Shown: piece by piece, positions 17,608 to 25,255 of the stretch
Position numbering within the stretch: the stretch's first letter is position 1
How the letters are laid out: every line of letters starts with the position of its first letter
Assembly: GCF_013032505.1 (NCBI RefSeq)
Contig: NZ_WQCG01000002.1
Coordinates: 930,001 to 994,000 of the forward strand
Length of the DNA: 64,000 nucleotides
Direction of reading: 5' to 3'
DNA from: Ruegeria atlantica
Lineage (GTDB): Bacteria > Pseudomonadota > Alphaproteobacteria > Rhodobacterales > Rhodobacteraceae
Notes under the pieces: generated by a model
What the model saw: the letters and a program-made list of their open reading frames with translations, nothing else
The model's database searches: none
What the model was told of the DNA's origin: nothing
Program-made: the position numbers and the translations under genes

Positions 17608-18149
17608 CTAGCTTCCTCGTGCTCGATGCAGATCTTTTCTCTTTCGCCGGCCTCCAAGGAGACGCCCAATAACTTGCAAAAACCGCTGTTCGTCGTGCCG
17701 TCATGATGAGTGCAGGATTTGCATTGGCCGAATGATCGCCCTCCATTAGCCAGCAAGGCCAAGTTGAGGCCTTGCGTCAGGCCCTGTTCAAGCATGGCTT
17801 GGTTTTCTTTGGACATTTCTCCAATTGCCCGAGCAACAGGGTTTGGCTGACGTACGATCTCGGCCCCTTCTTTTGTGAGATCGTAGGAAATCGACCGCTG
17901 ATCATATTCTTTGCGGTGCTCTTCTACATAGCCCTTGCGCGCCAAAGCTTTGAGCGTCTGTGACATCGTTCCACGGGTTGTACCGATGTACTCTGCGACG
18001 TGCGACGGCGAGCGCGAATACATGTTGGCCTCTGCCAGATACTCCAACGCCATCTTCTGGGTCGGATTCAAATCTCCTGCCCATCCTTCCGAAGCGTCGA
18101 GGCGCGCCATTCGATTGATCAGAGAGCGTATGCGGTGGCTTGTGTTCAT
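17604..18149 (-). CDS. MarR-type regulator with cysteine/histidine C-terminal tail
   Basis: Regulator of 181 residues. The winged HTH is at about 27-95 (PTQKMALEYLAEANMYSRSPSHVAEYIGTTRGTMSQTLKAL), with RKGYVEEHRKEYDQRSISYDLT as the wing. Unlike ordinary MarR proteins, the tail holds Cys143, Cys146, His148, His149, Cys158, Cys174 and His177. A C-x2-C-x11-C-x15-C set like this could bind zinc or an iron-sulfur cluster. An ATG at 18149 is used; a GTG directly before it is an alternative. Followed with a 4-base overlap by the MOSC gene and divergent from a secreted-protein gene. Two copies of a 13-base operator-like sequence lie between the divergent genes. Confidence 0.85.
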   Translation of the reverse strand: MNTSHRIRSLINRMARLDASEGWAGDLNPTQKMALEYLAEANMYSRSPSHVAEYIGTTRGTMSQTLKALARKGYVEEHRKEYDQRSISYDLTKEGAEIVRQPNPVARAIGEMSKENQAMLEQGLTQGLNLALLANGGRSFGQCKSCTHHDGTTNSGFCKLLGVSLEAGEREKICIEHEEAR

Positions 18150-18157
18150 CACACATT

Positions 18158-18215
18158 TAGTAGCGAGTCGAAATTATAGTTGCAATGTGTTTTTTCATAT
18201 AGTAGCGACTCGCTA
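18158..18215. promoter_or_regulatory. Twin operator for the MarR/secreted protein pair
   Basis: TAGTAGCGAGTCG at 18158-18170 recurs as TAGTAGCGACTCG at 18200-18212, one mismatch, start-to-start 42 bases (four helical turns). The second copy extends into the perfect palindrome TAGCGACTCGCTA (18203-18215). Placement between the divergent start codons fits MarR autoregulation. Confidence 0.7.
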
Positions 18216-18236
18216 TCTTATTAATTGGAGGCACCC

Positions 18237-18986
18237 ATGAAACTCACCACGTTCACTTCAACACTTGCGTTGATACTTGGCAGCACCGCCCTTGCAGGGG
18301 GAGATCATGCCATTCATCAGGAGGGCGCGATCATGTCTTCTGCTGACGTCAGTAAAGTCGCGGATTTTGACATTCTGGCCGCACACGCGCACCGCAATGG
18401 AAACACGATCACTTTTCACATGACAACGAATGGATCGGCTGGCGCCTCGGTTCCGGTGGCAACCGGAGAGGTCGGTGGATCAGACGTCTGGTCATATGTC
18501 TGGCCTACGTCTTTGGACCCTTCGGCCGTTGGGTTCGAAGGCGGCACAGGTATCCTTGCAATGGCCGCAACCAGTCATCCGGATTTTGATGACACACCGC
18601 TTTTTGACGAAAACGGCGACGGAGACCCGACCAATGATGGCATCGAATGGCACAGCCACTGGGTTGTGTTGACCCCGACCGAAGCGTGCGGACCCGACGC
18701 GCTTGCCGTACGTGATATCCCCGAAGGTTCCACACCCAAGCTACCTGCGACATGGCCAGGGTTTCCGATCTTTCTGGACAGCCCAGGGTTTACACCGCTG
18801 TTCGACGGACCCGAAATTGTGGTGAACGCAGGTTTCGCCAGCGACGTTGAGCTGGATGGTGTCGCTTATGACGGCGTCACATCCGCCTTGAGGGTTAACG
18901 CGAATATCCATGCGCCCTTGCTTTGCGTCACAGATGTTTTCGACGTCGCATCTGGCGACCTGAGCCTGCCGGGCAAACTTCACTGA
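18237..18986 (+). CDS. Secreted protein of unknown function
   Basis: Protein of 249 residues with a Sec signal (TLALILGSTALAGG, cleavage near ALA at about residue 20). The mature part is acidic with few lysines, has a beta-rich pattern, several His/Asp-rich stretches (DHAIHQEG, ENGDGDPTNDGIEWHSHW) and two cysteines that could pair. The DENGDGDPTND segment looks like a calcium-binding loop. I do not recognise the family. GGAGG lies 8 bases before the ATG at 18237. It is divergent from the MarR gene and probably under its control, and is followed by a thioredoxin-fold gene. Confidence 0.7.
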   Translation: MKLTTFTSTLALILGSTALAGGDHAIHQEGAIMSSADVSKVADFDILAAHAHRNGNTITFHMTTNGSAGASVPVATGEVGGSDVWSYVWPTSLDPSAVGFEGGTGILAMAATSHPDFDDTPLFDENGDGDPTNDGIEWHSHWVVLTPTEACGPDALAVRDIPEGSTPKLPATWPGFPIFLDSPGFTPLFDGPEIVVNAGFASDVELDGVAYDGVTSALRVNANIHAPLLCVTDVFDVASGDLSLPGKLH

Positions 18987-19044
18987 ATTTCGACACTGCA
19001 GCCGCCGATCCCAAGGCGGCTGCTTGCTAAAGAGGACGAGGAAA

Positions 19045-19569
19045 ATGCAATCAACTGAACTAGACGTGTCGGAATGGTTTAACACAGACACACCCCTGAC
19101 TTTAGAAGGCTTAAAAGGACGGGTTGTCGTCCTTGAGGCATTTCAAATGTTATGCCCAGGATGCGTCCTGCACGGCATTCCCTTGGCACAGTCGATTCAG
19201 AAAATATTTCCTGAAGAAAAAGTAGCCGTGATTGGCCTGCACACTGTTTTCGAGCATCACGATGCTATGACGCCGGTGTCTCTGAAGGCTTTCTTACATG
19301 AGTATCGCATCAACTTCCCTGTTGGCGTGGACAAACAGGGCGCAGGACCATTGCCAAACACGATGTCTCGCTTTGGTATGCGCGGCACACCAAGCCTTGT
19401 CCTGTTGGATCAGGCGGGGCAGATCGTTGCGCATCACCTTGGCCAGGTTTCTGAACTGCAGTTGGGATCAGAGATTGGCGGCCTTCTGACGCGAGGCGCA
19501 GTATCGGTCAAAAGCGGCCCCGTAACTGTCGGACAAAGTGAAGACACAGCAGGTCGCTGCATTGTCTGA
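19045..19569 (+). CDS. Thioredoxin-fold (TlpA/redoxin-like) protein
   Basis: Protein of 174 residues with a redoxin fold. After the strand GRVVVLEAF comes the active-site motif CPGC (Cys37-Cys40), and the cis-proline loop is RGTPSLVLLD. No signal peptide or membrane anchor is visible, so it is probably cytoplasmic, unlike TlpA proper. GAGGACGAGG precedes the ATG at 19045. It lies 58 bases after the secreted-protein gene on the same strand and may share its transcript. Likely role: thiol-disulfide exchange or peroxide reduction; the CxxC rather than a single Cys favours disulfide reduction. Confidence 0.8.
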   Translation: MQSTELDVSEWFNTDTPLTLEGLKGRVVVLEAFQMLCPGCVLHGIPLAQSIQKIFPEEKVAVIGLHTVFEHHDAMTPVSLKAFLHEYRINFPVGVDKQGAGPLPNTMSRFGMRGTPSLVLLDQAGQIVAHHLGQVSELQLGSEIGGLLTRGAVSVKSGPVTVGQSEDTAGRCIV

Positions 19570-19702
19570 ACGGGCCATGGTGCCCAGACATCGGAACAAA
19601 ACCCGCCATTGGCGGTCGCAAGAACCCGGCTTTGGCGACCACAGCGACAGGAAACCCAAAACCGCTATGCGTCGTTCGTTCATTAACGCCACACGGCATC
19701 GC

Positions 19703-19729
19703 GCAAGTTCCCGAAGGTCGGGAACTTGC
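19703..19729. terminator. Strong hairpin between convergent redoxin and catalase genes
   Basis: Perfect 12-base stem GCAAGTTCCCGA/TCGGGAACTTGC with a 3-base loop, 9 bases beyond the catalase stop codon. Only a loose T-rich tail (ATTTTA) lies on the plus side. Probably a shared end-of-transcript structure. Confidence 0.7.
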
Positions 19730-19738
19730 CAATTGATT

Positions 19739-21199
19739 TTACTCAGGAGGGTCACGCTCGATGCTCAAACCAAGTGCCTTTGCGACGCCGGCGCCATACG
19801 CGGGATCTGCCTTGAGGCAATTCGATATGTGGCGGATCTGGATTTCCTTCCTAGCAGCTCCAATCGCGCGCGCGGTGTTTTCGAACAGCACTTTTTGCTG
19901 CTCCGGTGTCATCAGGCGGAACAAATCACCGGGCTGCGAGAAATAGTCATCATCCTCGCGGTGGTTCCAGTGATCCGCAGCACCTTCGATGGACAAAGGT
20001 GGTTCAGAGAAATCCGGTTGCTCGGACCATTCTCCATGCATGTTGGGTTCATAGCCAATCCGAGATCCGGCATTGCCGTCGACTCTCATCGCTCCATCAC
20101 GATGATAGGAATGATACGGGCAGCGAGGCGCATTGACCGGGATCTGGGAATGATTGACACCCAACCGATACCGCTGAGTGTCGCCATAGGAAAACAGACG
20201 CCCCTGCAACATCTTGTCCGGCGAAAAGCTGATGCCAGGCACGATTGTCGAAGGTGCGAAGGCCGCCTGTTCCACCTCGGCAAAGTAGTTCTCGGGGTTC
20301 CGGTTCAATTCCAGTTCGCCGACCTCAATCAGCGGATAGTCCCCATGCGGCCAAACCTTGGTCAGGTCGAATGCGTTGAGGTGATAAGTCCCCGCATCCT
20401 TCTCTGGCATGACTTGGACATAGAGCGTCCATTTGGGAAAATCACCGTTTTCGATAGCGTCGTAAAGATCACGCTGATGGCTTTCACGGTCACCGGAAAT
20501 GATCTGCGCAGCTTCCTCGTCGGTGAGGTTTTTGACCCCCTGCTGGGTTTTGAAATGGAACTTGACCCAGAAACGTTCGTTATCCGAGTTGATAAAGCTA
20601 AATGTGTGGCTACCAAAGCCGTGCATGTGTCGGTAGGTTGCAGGAATCCCCCTATCAGACATGACAATCGTTACCTGCAGCAAAGCTTCCGGGAGGCTGG
20701 TCCAGAAGTCCCAATTGTTATCCGCACTACGCATGTTCGTTCGCGGGTCACGTTTGACGGCATGATTAAGATCGGGAAACTTCAGCGGATCGCGAAGGAA
20801 AAACACTGGAGTATTATTCCCAACCAGGTCCCAATTGCCCTCTTCGGTGTAGAACTTTACCGCAAAGCCTCGGATGTCCCGTTCCGCATCCGCTGCGCCG
20901 CGTTCTCCTGCAACGGTCGAGAAACGCAGGAAGAGATCAGTCTTCTTGCCAACATCCGAGAACAATTTGGCGCGTGTATAGCCGGTGATGTCGCGGGTCA
21001 CAGTGAATGTGCCGTAAGCGCCGGACCCCTTGGCATGCATCCGGCGTTCGGGGATCACTTCGCGATCGAAATGAGCCATCTTCTCGAGGAACCAAACATC
21101 CTGAAGCAGCGCAGGGCCGCGCGGCCCCGCAGTCAGAGTGTTTTGGTTGTTGGGCACTGGCGCGCCAAACGCAGTGGTCAGCTTCGGTTTGCTCGTCAT
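19739..21199 (-). CDS. katA: Monofunctional heme catalase
   Basis: Small-subunit catalase of 486 residues that decomposes hydrogen peroxide. Visible family marks are the distal histidine block [15 protein letters not shown], the distal Asn region [11 protein letters not shown], and the proximal heme-ligand block [14 protein letters not shown] with its tyrosine. NADPH-site residues lie around [12 protein letters not shown], and the helical C-terminal segment is present at normal length. AGGAG precedes the ATG at 21199; a further open frame to 21247 is not needed. Divergent from oxyR, so peroxide-inducible expression by OxyR is very likely. Confidence 0.95.
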   Translation of the reverse strand: MTSKPKLTTAFGAPVPNNQNTLTAGPRGPALLQDVWFLEKMAHFDREVIPERRMHAKGSGAYGTFTVTRDITGYTRAKLFSDVGKKTDLFLRFSTVAGERGAADAERDIRGFAVKFYTEEGNWDLVGNNTPVFFLRDPLKFPDLNHAVKRDPRTNMRSADNNWDFWTSLPEALLQVTIVMSDRGIPATYRHMHGFGSHTFSFINSDNERFWVKFHFKTQQGVKNLTDEEAAQIISGDRESHQRDLYDAIENGDFPKWTLYVQVMPEKDAGTYHLNAFDLTKVWPHGDYPLIEVGELELNRNPENYFAEVEQAAFAPSTIVPGISFSPDKMLQGRLFSYGDTQRYRLGVNHSQIPVNAPRCPYHSYHRDGAMRVDGNAGSRIGYEPNMHGEWSEQPDFSEPPLSIEGAADHWNHREDDDYFSQPGDLFRLMTPEQQKVLFENTARAIGAARKEIQIRHISNCLKADPAYGAGVAKALGLSIERDPPE

Positions 21200-21266
21200 G
21201 TCAATCTCCTGAGTTGGTATTGGCAGGACAAAACCGAAAACGGCCAATTTACTCCAACTTATATAA

Positions 21267-21283
21267 ATTATCCGATGGATAAT
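21267..21283. promoter_or_regulatory. Probable OxyR operator
   Basis: Perfect inverted repeat ATTATCC-GAT-GGATAAT between the divergent catalase and oxyR genes, containing the T-N11-A form of LysR-type sites. Its centre is 21 bases before the oxyR ATG and 76 bases before the catalase ATG, as expected for oxyR autoregulation and catalase activation. Confidence 0.65.
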
Positions 21284-21295
21284 CAGAGGTGATGC

Positions 21296-22240
21296 ATGGT
21301 CAGAAGAACCTCAGTCGCCGGTCTTTCACTCAGAGATCTTGAGTACATTCAGAGCATTGCCGAAGAAGGTCATTTTGGCCGGGCGGCTGATATCTGTGGG
21401 GTTTCACAACCTGCAATCAGTCAACAGGTATTGAAGCTAGAGGCCCGACTTGGATTCTCGATTTTCGAACGTCAGGGACGGCATGTCTCTTTGACCCAAA
21501 ATGGCCGGATAGTTCTACAAAAAGCAGAAACCCTTCTGACAGAGGCTCGAGAACTGTTGGAATTGTCGCTGAGCCTGAGTGACAATCTGGAAGGTGAACT
21601 AAAATTTGGAGTGCTTCCAACGCTTGGGCCATACCTGCTCCCGCTCATCTTAAAGTCTCTCAAATCGGCTTATCCCAAGTTAAGACTGTCACTGTTCGAA
21701 GAACCCACGCATGTTCTAGAAGAGATGCTTACCAATCGGGCGCTGGACGCCGCGCTGATCGCAACCGACCCGAAACAGCCTGCACTAAGTTCGCTTCCGC
21801 TGTTTAATGAACCATTTGTTTTTGCCTGTCCCAAAGATCTGGATCTCAAACCCAATGAAACGGTTCGCTGGTCCAAGGTTTTATCATCACAGCTCGTTCT
21901 TCTTTCTCAGGAACACTGTCTACGGGATCAGACCGTTGCGTTTTGCGACCGGATTGACCGACCAGGACAAAGAGTGGCCAGCAGTCTTGAGATGCTCCGG
22001 CAAATGGTCGCGCTGGGAGAGGGTTGCGCGCTTTTTCCGGCATTGTCTGTGAGCGGCCCCGACCGTTTCGGCGGCCTTGCAACAATACATCCCATTGCGG
22101 ACGGGGTGTTTGGCCGTTCTATCAGACTGACATGGCGCGATAGTGATCCGCGTGCGGGATCGCTTGAACATTTCGGGACTTTCATTCAGACCCTTATGGC
22201 TGCCCCGGAAATGTCGCGGTATTTGAACGGAAAAGCTTAG
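21296..22240 (+). CDS. oxyR: Hydrogen-peroxide-sensing regulator OxyR
   Basis: LysR-family regulator of 314 residues. The HTH is near 16-45 ([21 protein letters not shown]). The effector domain contains [12 protein letters not shown], placing Cys208 and Cys217 exactly as the redox pair Cys199/Cys208 of E. coli OxyR (HCLRDQAMGFC). Disulfide formation between them switches the protein on. AGAGG precedes the ATG at 21296. Divergent from catalase with a palindromic site between them. Confidence 0.95.
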   Translation: MVRRTSVAGLSLRDLEYIQSIAEEGHFGRAADICGVSQPAISQQVLKLEARLGFSIFERQGRHVSLTQNGRIVLQKAETLLTEARELLELSLSLSDNLEGELKFGVLPTLGPYLLPLILKSLKSAYPKLRLSLFEEPTHVLEEMLTNRALDAALIATDPKQPALSSLPLFNEPFVFACPKDLDLKPNETVRWSKVLSSQLVLLSQEHCLRDQTVAFCDRIDRPGQRVASSLEMLRQMVALGEGCALFPALSVSGPDRFGGLATIHPIADGVFGRSIRLTWRDSDPRAGSLEHFGTFIQTLMAAPEMSRYLNGKA

Positions 22241-22275
22241 AGCCTGACCAACCAAACCACGGAGAAGGCAATTTA

Positions 22276-22320
22276 GCGTTTCTTTGAGGGCAAGCATGTA
22301 AGTCGCCATCAAAGAAACGC
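22276..22320. terminator. Inverted repeat between convergent oxyR and cytochrome c genes
   Basis: Perfect 12-base arms GCGTTTCTTTGA and TCAAAGAAACGC separated by 21 bases. It lies between two gene ends and probably forms a bidirectional end structure; no T-run follows on either strand. Confidence 0.55.
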
Positions 22321-22330
22321 CGTTGGTCTG

Positions 22331-22696
22331 TCACTGCAGGGATTCCAAATAGGCCAGCAAGTCTGAGATTTGCTCCGGTTTCTTTATACCGGGGAAGGAC
22401 ATTTTCGTGCCCGGCAGGTATTTTTTGGGAGACGCGAGAAACCCGGATAAGTGTTCTTCATCCCAAACAAATCCGGCTTCCCCGATCGCTGTCGAGTATT
22501 TGTAACCTTCAACAGCGCCAGCTTCTCGGCCCCAAACACCAAACATCGTTGGGCCCACTTTTTTCTTACCTTCGTCAACTGCATGACATGCGGCACATTT
22601 TTTGAAGACTTTTTCGCCTGCCGCTGCGTCGCCTTCTGCGGCAACGCTTTGAGCACCCGCCAGCACTAATGTGATAACCACAAGAACACCTCTCAT
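22331..22696 (-). CDS. Class I cytochrome c (c2/c552-like)
   Basis: Periplasmic mono-heme cytochrome of 121 residues. Signal peptide to about AVAA (20), heme motif CAACH at about 34-38, and the axial methionine in the segment LPGTKMSFPGI near the C-terminus; KVGPTMFGVWGR is the family's conserved glycine-proline loop. Last gene of the operon that starts with norS, so the inferred job is delivering electrons to the CuA subunit of the neighbouring reductase. Confidence 0.9.
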   Translation of the reverse strand: MRGVLVVITLVLAGAQSVAAEGDAAAGEKVFKKCAACHAVDEGKKKVGPTMFGVWGREAGAVEGYKYSTAIGEAGFVWDEEHLSGFLASPKKYLPGTKMSFPGIKKPEQISDLLAYLESLQ

Positions 22697-22735
22697 GAGA
22701 TCATCCCTTCCTTTTGATTGCAGATAGTTGAGAGT

Positions 22736-23263
22736 TCAGACTTGGACCGAAACTGCGGTCGGTCTTGTTTTTCGGAACAGGCCTCTCATTTCCCGAATGC
22801 CTGCCCAAAAAAGAAAACCGATCTTCAGAAATTCAGACGCGACGTAGAGCAGATGCAATGAACTGTCCTCGACTGGTTGACCCGCGATGATCAAAAGCGT
22901 CCGCGCGTTCAGCAAAGGTAGGAGCCAAAGCCTTTGAAATCCGAACACGCATAGCGCGGAAATTAATGGCAACGACGGTTTCTGTCGGAATGACAGAAGA
23001 AGAACTGCAATCAACAGCGCGCAAAACGCTTCGAATACGCCAATCCACATGAACTGCATCCGCCCAACGTCCAAGGCGACCGGCAATGTCAATGACGGGG
23101 CTTGGAACTTGGCCGGAGCCGCTATCAAGTTACCGCTAATTGCAGCGCCCATCCAAAAATAGATAATCGCAATCATTGCAATGCGAGCGGCCTCAAAAAG
23201 ATGCTCGGCACGGGACTGTCGGTTCGTAGAGACAGAGTTTTTGACAGGTTGTGTCACGCTCAT
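22736..23263 (-). CDS. Four-helix membrane protein, unknown function
   Basis: Protein of 175 residues with a polar N-terminal tail (about 25) and four hydrophobic helices (IAMIAIIYFWMGAAISGNLIA, MQFMWIGVFEAFCALLIAVLLL, LISALCVFGFQRLWLLPLL, LLYVASEFLKIGFLFWAGI). Spacing and length resemble small DUF-type four-helix membrane proteins next to oxidases, but I do not recognise the family. GAGGG precedes the ATG at 23263; a longer frame to 23398 would overlap the nirC-like gene with unrelated sequence. Between the nirC-like gene (13 bases) and the cytochrome c gene (39 bases) in the NO-reductase operon. Confidence 0.7.
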   Translation of the reverse strand: MSVTQPVKNSVSTNRQSRAEHLFEAARIAMIAIIYFWMGAAISGNLIAAPAKFQAPSLTLPVALDVGRMQFMWIGVFEAFCALLIAVLLLSFRQKPSLPLISALCVFGFQRLWLLPLLNARTLLIIAGQPVEDSSLHLLYVASEFLKIGFLFWAGIREMRGLFRKTRPTAVSVQV

Positions 23264-23276
23264 GATCACGCCCTCA

Positions 23277-24092
23277 TTAGACAGGATGTTTGGTTGACGC
23301 GGGCGTCGCGACATCCTTAACCGTGGGCTTAGACGCCGCTCGCCAGTAGCCGTAGCCCATGATCCCGGCGCCGGCGAATGCGTTGCCCAAGGTGACATAC
23401 GTCAAATTGTGGGCGGCTCCGGCCAAGGTGACGCCGTCGGGGTGATCTGAGAGCAGCGCCAGTGAAAACACGGTCATGTTAGCAACGCTGTGTTCAAACC
23501 CCGCAGCGATAAAGGCATACAGGCACCAGAAGATGACGATGCATTTGGTAACGTCGTCATTTGCGCGTGCCGAACACCACAAGGCGAGACAAACCAGCCA
23601 ATTGCAAAGGATCGCTTTGGCGAACAGCTCCAACTCGGTGCCGTGCATCTTCTTGGTGGCCACCTTGTAAATCAAAGCGTCTTCGCCTGCTGCCAAGATA
23701 AGTCCACCGCCGCCCGCGACGAATAGCAATGCCAGCAATATGGCCCCGATCAGATTTCCTGCCCAACTAACGAACCAGCACCGCAGCACGTCCGACCACG
23801 CAGTACTTTTGGCAAGCAATCCGTGCGTCATGTACATGGTGTGGCCCGTGAACAGCTCGGCCCCGGCAAAGACCACAAGTGTCAGAGCTATGCCAAAGCT
23901 AGCCCCCATGACGATGGGACGGATGGATGGTTCCGCGCCCTGCCCAACAGAAAAAATCAGCAAGATACCGGCACCGACAAAGGCCCCAGCTTTCAAGGCG
24001 AGGATCAGAAATGCAATTGGATCAGACCGTAGGCTGGCGCCTTTCTTTTGCGCCAGTTCCGCGAATCCGATGACTGAATCAGCATAGGTCAT
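23277..24092 (-). CDS. nirC: Formate/nitrite transporter family channel (NirC-like)
   Basis: Pentameric anion channel subunit of 271 residues with six membrane helices. Family marks are the omega-loop GAELFTGHTMYM, the central histidine block NWLVCLALWCSA and GFEHSVANMTVF holding the gating histidine. Members carry formate, nitrite or hydrosulfide. In this operon, 6 bases after orf1 of the NO-reductase set, nitrite export or uptake is the most sensible inference. No nitrite reductase is seen in the window. Confidence 0.88.
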   Translation of the reverse strand: MTYADSVIGFAELAQKKGASLRSDPIAFLILALKAGAFVGAGILLIFSVGQGAEPSIRPIVMGASFGIALTLVVFAGAELFTGHTMYMTHGLLAKSTAWSDVLRCWFVSWAGNLIGAILLALLFVAGGGGLILAAGEDALIYKVATKKMHGTELELFAKAILCNWLVCLALWCSARANDDVTKCIVIFWCLYAFIAAGFEHSVANMTVFSLALLSDHPDGVTLAGAAHNLTYVTLGNAFAGAGIMGYGYWRAASKPTVKDVATPASTKHPV

Positions 24093-24098
24093 TGCGCT

Positions 24099-24659
24099 TT
24101 ACACCCCACAGCTTGCGTAGCCGGTCGAATTCGACCTGCGGCTACATGAATTTCCAAACAGGATTGGGATGGCCCAGAGACAGGCCAGACCAGCACCGAG
24201 GTAGAGAAAGGCCGTGCCCAGATCCTGCTGAGCGGAAAGCAGATAAGAATTGCAAATCCTGATTGGCGCGTGCGTGTACAGAAAGCCCAGCACACCCAAC
24301 ATCGACAGCGCATTCGCCTTCAAGAACCCCCGCAGGATCGGACCCAACCAGGGCCATGATAGTCTCAGGGGTACGCCCAGCATTAGCGGCAAGCTCAGGT
24401 ATTTGACCGTTTCACCCGGTAATGTCAGCGCCCAATCGACGTTTCGGGGCAGCATCCAGAATAGAAAGACCGTCAAGGCAACAAACAGCAATGGAACCGC
24501 CAAGTCGTGCCGAATTTGCCTGTTCCAGACCAACAAAACCCCGGCAAGAACCAGCAATGGCATTTGCACCAAGACATGCCGGATCGGGCTTTCAATAACC
24601 GCATACCGAAGAGCAACGGCCTCGGCCGCCGCGAGTAAGGCAAGGCCAAGCAACTTCAT
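24099..24659 (-). CDS. Membrane protein, orf1 of norSY-senC-orf1
   Basis: Protein of 186 residues with five or six hydrophobic segments and no known catalytic motif. It begins inside the end of senC (4-base overlap). Position and topology match 'orf1' of the norS-norY-senC-orf1 clusters described in ammonia-oxidising bacteria, where its function is undefined; an assembly or heme-delivery role is possible. The C-terminus after the last helix (FGNSCSRRSNSTGYASCGV) is short and cysteine-containing. Family recognition rests mainly on context. Confidence 0.7.
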   Translation of the reverse strand: MKLLGLALLAAAEAVALRYAVIESPIRHVLVQMPLLVLAGVLLVWNRQIRHDLAVPLLFVALTVFLFWMLPRNVDWALTLPGETVKYLSLPLMLGVPLRLSWPWLGPILRGFLKANALSMLGVLGFLYTHAPIRICNSYLLSAQQDLGTAFLYLGAGLACLWAIPILFGNSCSRRSNSTGYASCGV

Positions 24660-25255
24660 GAGTTGCGCTCCTCCAAATGGGCCAGAACAGCGTCGATCGC
24701 ATCGGTGTCAAACACCGCCGAAAAGCGTCCATCGCCGTCAATCACATGGATTGCGGCATTGTGCTGAAATCCGCCCCATTCATCGGGAATGACGGTTACG
24801 TCGAACAATTCCAACAACAACGGCAGGTCTTCTGACATCGGTCGGGCGACAGTCCACATATTGCCGTCCGCCTCGTGGGCTTCTCCGTAAATCGCCATCT
24901 GCTCCGGCGTGTCCCGCTCGGGATCAAAGCTGACCGAGATCATCCGGACGGGCACTCCACGCACCTCCAATTGATCCCTGATTGTGGCAAAATCCGCCGC
25001 TGCAACCTGACAAATGTCGCCACAGACAGTGTAGATGAACTCGACCAGAACCACCTCGTCACCTTGCGGCAACAGAGGCACCAACTGACTTGACATATCT
25101 TCCAATTGCAGGGCGGGAACTGGACGTGGTGCGCGTACCGCATCCAATCTCCGTGCGGCTTCGCTGGTGAAAGCCTGCCCTCTGTCTGTGGCATGCCAAA
25201 GAGTTCCCAGACCGATGCTCGCGACCAGAACAGAAGGGAGAACACGAACCAACAT
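24656..25255 (-). CDS. senC: SCO1/SenC copper chaperone
   Basis: Thioredoxin-fold copper-delivery protein of 199 residues. An N-terminal membrane anchor (VLPSVLVASIGLGTLW) is followed by the SCO motif CGDIC (Cys78, Cys82; CxxxC) and by FQHNAAIHVID near the end, which holds the third copper ligand histidine. The PERDTPEQMAIYGEAH block is also standard. SCO proteins load the CuA centre of oxidase subunit II; here the client is inferred to be NorS encoded two genes upstream. The start overlaps the norY stop by one base. Confidence 0.92.
   Translation of the reverse strand: MLVRVLPSVLVASIGLGTLWHATDRGQAFTSEAARRLDAVRAPRPVPALQLEDMSSQLVPLLPQGDEVVLVEFIYTVCGDICQVAAADFATIRDQLEVRGVPVRMISVSFDPERDTPEQMAIYGEAHEADGNMWTVARPMSEDLPLLLELFDVTVIPDEWGGFQHNAAIHVIDGDGRFSAVFDTDAIDAVLAHLEERNS

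Noticed and set aside
19538..21292. 584-codon plus-strand open frame
   Set aside because: Lies entirely opposite the catalase gene; composition follows the complement of catalase codons and it has no domain pattern.
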